Shown here: positions 61,444-64,000 of the stretch, one piece after another
How positions within the stretch are numbered: position 1 is the stretch's first letter
Layout of the letters: the number at the start of each line of letters is the position of its first letter
Assembly (NCBI GenBank): GCA_002747035.1
Contig: PDRZ01000019.1
Span: 1 to 64,000, forward strand
From: Rhodobacterales bacterium
GTDB lineage: Bacteria; Pseudomonadota; Alphaproteobacteria; Rhodobacterales; Rhodobacteraceae
Reading direction: 5' to 3'
Length of the DNA: 64,000 bases
Program-made: the position numbers and the translations under genes
Notes under the pieces: model-generated
Told to the model about the DNA's origin: nothing
Seen by the model: only the letters and a program-made list of their open reading frames with translations
Databases searched by the model: none

Positions 61444-62097
61444 TCAGAATTCGAACGCCGCGTGCTTTTCAAAGCCGGTCAGAACCGGCGCACCCGCGTT
61501 GAACGAATGGCGCCAATTCATCACACCATCCAATTTGTATCCGATCCGCACGGTTCCAAGGGCGCCTTCGGAAAAAAGTACCGCCATGCGGCCACCTTCT
61601 TTGAGCTGTGACACAAGTGCCTCAGGAAGATGTTCCACCGCGCCTTCGATGACGATGGCGTCATAGGGTCCGTGCTGTGCCGATCCGGCAGCAAGTGGTC
61701 CCTGATGCACGATCACATTATCCGCACCATGTTCGCTCAACAAAGCCTGGGCTTCGCGGGCCATGGCCTCGTCCTCTTCCACGGCCACCACCGCTTCGGT
61801 CATCCGCGCCATGACGGCGGCAGAATAGCCCAGCCCGGCACCGATCAGCAACACCAACTCGTCGTTTTGAAGGTCCAGCGCGTCCAGCATTTTGGCAAGG
61901 GTACGCGGTTCGAACACCACGCGCCCGCCTCCCAGATTGATGTTTTCACCAACATAGGCGGCCTGTTTGCTGTCTTCGGGCACGAACACCTCGCGCGGGA
62001 CCGAAAGCATGGCTTCGATAATCGGGAATTTGGTAACGTCCGAGGGCCGAACCTGCGTATCCACCATCATCGTGCGGCGGGCTGTGTAGTCAATCAT
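61444..62097 (-). CDS. Protein-L-isoaspartate O-methyltransferase family protein
   Basis: A 217-residue SAM-binding protein ([20 protein letters not shown], then [20 protein letters not shown], and motif [19 protein letters not shown]). It resembles PCMT-type repair enzymes but belongs to the group found beside tolC in roseobacters, whose activity is not established. AGGAG lies eight bases before ATG 62097. Likely cotranscribed with tolC. Confidence 0.83.
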   Translation of the reverse strand: MIDYTARRTMMVDTQVRPSDVTKFPIIEAMLSVPREVFVPEDSKQAAYVGENINLGGGRVVFEPRTLAKMLDALDLQNDELVLLIGAGLGYSAAVMARMTEAVVAVEEDEAMAREAQALLSEHGADNVIVHQGPLAAGSAQHGPYDAIVIEGAVEHLPEALVSQLKEGGRMAVLFSEGALGTVRIGYKLDGVMNWRHSFNAGAPVLTGFEKHAAFEF

Positions 62098-62539
62098 CTT
62101 GCGACTCCTGGGGGCACAGAATCTCTTTCGACCGTTTTGACACAGATGCACAACGGCGGCAACGCCCTGCTCCCCCTGGACAGCGGCGCGCGGGGGCATA
62201 AAGCGTTCGAGCTTTAACCTGAGACAGGGAAACGCGACCCAGCGTGTTTGATTACAGGTCAACGGCAACGTTTCGCCATGCGGCCAAAGAAAGCGTGCGC
62301 CCCAGGATAGTCACGGGTCCAAAGCCGATTGGGAAAATGCCATAACCAAGGTGCTGAGCAACCATTCGAAAAGGGGTGCTGTTGCAAAAGGTTCCAGGGT
62401 CATCGCGTTTATTGAGCTTCAATCCGACCTACACAAGACGTCTTATGCGAACGGCACATATGGATTTGAGTTTGTTGGTATTGAGAAACGGCCAAAGCCT
62501 TTGGGTACAGAGTAACCTGTTCAAAACCAAGGGGAAAAA
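62098..62539. other. Intergenic region holding a partial repeat
   Basis: About 440 bases with no supported gene. It contains the truncated repeat at 62199-62234 and AT-rich DNA in the last 200 bases near tRNA-Thr, with no recognised regulatory site. Confidence 0.45.
62199..62234 (+). repeat. 115-bp repeat family, truncated copy C
   Basis: TAAAGCGTTCGAGCTTTAAC and CTGAGACAGGGAAA match the first 36 bases of copy A at 6662-6697 with a few changes; the remaining 80 bases, including the CCTGCCAA hairpin, are absent. Confidence 0.65.
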
Positions 62540-62614
<75 letters not shown>

Positions 62615-62712
62615 GCCGGTACGCTTTGGGCGTGGGCGGCTGATTAGACCCAAATCGCAGACAGTGCAAGCGTTATCTGGACGGTTTTTTTCGCGTCCTG
62701 TAAGAGGGGAAC

Positions 62713-62880
62713 ATGGAGCAGAAAAAACCCCGCGAAAAAAAGCCGAAAACAGCCAATGACCGTGAGGCGCGGTTGAAAACGGCGTTAAAGGCCAATATGG
62801 CGCGACGCAAGGCGCAAGCCAAGGCGCGCGCAGGGACAAAAGCAACCCAAGAGGCTGCGCAAAACGAGGATAAAGGGTAA
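62713..62880 (+). CDS. Small highly basic protein upstream of murA
   Basis: A 55-residue lysine/arginine-rich protein ([20 protein letters not shown], then [20 protein letters not shown]) with GAGGGG just before the ATG and only 4 bases before murA. The spacing and composition indicate a real cotranscribed gene. A nucleic-acid-binding role is plausible from charge alone; the family is unknown to me. Confidence 0.75.
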   Translation: MEQKKPREKKPKTANDREARLKTALKANMARRKAQAKARAGTKATQEAAQNEDKG

Positions 62881-62884
62881 GGCA

Positions 62885-64000
62885 ATGGATCAGATCATCG
62901 TTACAGGCAATGGCGAACTCAACGGACAAATTCCGATCGCGGGGGCCAAGAACGCCTGTCTTACCCTGATGCCGGCAACTTTGTTGTCGGACGAACCGCT
63001 GACCCTGACCAATGCGCCGCGGCTGTCGGACATCAAGACCATGACCCAGCTTCTGCAATCTCTGGGGGCCGAGGTCACGTCGCTTCAGGATGGGCAGGTT
63101 CTGGCGATGTCGTCCCATGACATCAACAACCACGTGGCCGACTATGATATTGTGCGCAAGATGCGGGCCTCGAACCTTGTGCTGGGGCCGATGCTGGCGC
63201 GACTTGGTCATGCGGTTGTGTCCCTGCCCGGCGGCTGTGCCATCGGGGCGCGGCCCATGGACCTGCATATTCACGGGCTTGAAGCCATGGGCGCGGAAAT
63301 CGAACTCAGGGACGGGTATCTTCATGCCAAGGTACCCGGTGGCTTGAAGGGTGCGGAGATCGAGTTCTCCTTTGCCTCCGTCGGGGCGACCGAAAACATC
63401 ATGATGGCGGCGACGCTGGCCAAGGGCACCACCGTGTTGAAAAACGCCGCGCGTGAGCCCGAAATCGTGGACCTTGCCGATTGTCTGCGCAAAATGGGGG
63501 CGCAGATTGACGGCGACGGCACCTCGACCATCACCATTGAGGGCGTTGAGCGTCTGCATGGTGCGACTCACCCTGTTGTGACCGACCGGATCGAGCTTGG
63601 CACCTATATGCTTGCCCCGGCCATCGCGGGGGGCGAGGTCGAGTTGCTGGGCGGGCGTCTGGATTTGGTTCAGGCCTTCGTGGACAAGCTGGAACTGGCC
63701 GGGGTTGAGGTCAGCGAAACCAAGAACGGGCTTAAGGTGGTGCATAAAAGCGGGCGGATTCGGGCGGTGGACGTGACCACCGAACCGTTCCCCGGCTTCC
63801 CCACGGATTTGCAGGCCCAGATGATGGCGTTGCTCTGCACCGCCGAGGGGACATCGGTTCTGGAAGAGAAAATCTTTGAAAACCGTTTCATGCACGCCCC
63901 CGAGCTGATCCGCATGGGCGCGAATATCGAGGTGCATGGCGGCACCGCCACCGTTCACGGGGTGGAACAATTGAAAGGCGCGCCGGTGATGGCCACCGAC
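62885..64000 (+). CDS. murA: UDP-N-acetylglucosamine 1-carboxyvinyltransferase, 5' part
   Basis: The first 372 codons of MurA, open to the window end; the family is about 420 residues. It adds enolpyruvate to UDP-GlcNAc as the first committed step of peptidoglycan synthesis. [40 protein letters not shown], the fosfomycin-target cysteine in [20 protein letters not shown] and [16 protein letters not shown] are present. It is cotranscribed with the small basic gene upstream. Confidence 0.96.
   Translation, partial: MDQIIVTGNGELNGQIPIAGAKNACLTLMPATLLSDEPLTLTNAPRLSDIKTMTQLLQSLGAEVTSLQDGQVLAMSSHDINNHVADYDIVRKMRASNLVLGPMLARLGHAVVSLPGGCAIGARPMDLHIHGLEAMGAEIELRDGYLHAKVPGGLKGAEIEFSFASVGATENIMMAATLAKGTTVLKNAAREPEIVDLADCLRKMGAQIDGDGTSTITIEGVERLHGATHPVVTDRIELGTYMLAPAIAGGEVELLGGRLDLVQAFVDKLELAGVEVSETKNGLKVVHKSGRIRAVDVTTEPFPGFPTDLQAQMMALLCTAEGTSVLEEKIFENRFMHAPELIRMGANIEVHGGTATVHGVEQLKGAPVMATD

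Noticed and set aside
59821-61611. A 596-codon plus-strand frame across tolC
   Set aside because: Antisense shadow of the TolC gene; no family similarity and no ribosome site.

Overview
The window reads as chromosomal DNA of a Roseobacter-group alphaproteobacterium (Rhodobacteraceae). The support is a GC-rich, densely packed, operon-rich layout; a tRNA-His with no encoded G-1 and with A73, an alphaproteobacterial peculiarity; a PopZ-like polar organiser; small protein families typical of Rhodobacterales; a class II HMG-CoA reductase; and a fused PTA-type malic enzyme. All family calls come from reading translated sequence; no database search was run.

Layout. 1-7.2 kb is an accessory island: IS5-family fragments, two palindromic repeat families, a LysR regulator, and a minus-strand operon (FMO-like monooxygenase, Rieske oxygenase, a flavin reductase fused to a LysR effector domain, RidA, DUF1028). 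A decayed M50 peptidase gene lies at its edge. 7.2-17.6 kb carries a class V aminotransferase, glyA, nadK, class II HMG-CoA reductase, prpE and a malic enzyme gene broken by an amber codon. 17.9-22.4 kb is a nucleoside-salvage operon (cdd-deoA-deoB-add-upp). 22.5-26.7 kb holds a SPOR protein, a YbfF-like hydrolase and a DUF1353 lipoprotein. 26.9-31.6 kb is a branched-chain-type ABC importer with a fused LivH-LivM permease. 32.4-35.9 kb has glpK, a FAD monooxygenase and a frameshifted HAD hydrolase. 36.0-37.3 kb has clpS and an rsmC-like gene. 37.4-43.1 kb is a tetrapyrrole region (hemF, hemE, hemC with two SDRs, one lacking its catalytic residues). 43.5-46.3 kb is acnB. 47-51 kb has tRNA-His, bioY and two aminotransferases. 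51.5-55.5 kb has a phosphatase, an MsbA-type exporter, a glycosyltransferase and ygfZ. 55.9-64 kb has efp, cobQ, popZ-like, tolC, a PCMT-family gene, tRNA-Thr and the 5' part of murA.

Two themes stand out. First, the oxygenase operon at 1.7-6.5 kb contains a two-domain protein joining a flavin reductase to a LysR-type ligand-binding domain without a DNA-binding domain; it is my best candidate for an undescribed system, perhaps a ligand-gated reductase feeding the oxygenases. Second, the intergenic space holds several repeated palindromic families (a 115-bp two-hairpin element, a ~46-bp hairpin, a 22-24 bp AGCT-centred palindrome often followed by a GGGCGC/GCGCCC hairpin, and a ~110-bp element). 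Several sit exactly at stop codons, and the IS fragments lie beside them. There are also several broken genes (maeB amber, HAD frameshift in a G run, remnants of an M50 peptidase, a cobQ-adjacent membrane protein and an ABC ATPase), so the assembly should be checked before biology is inferred from them.
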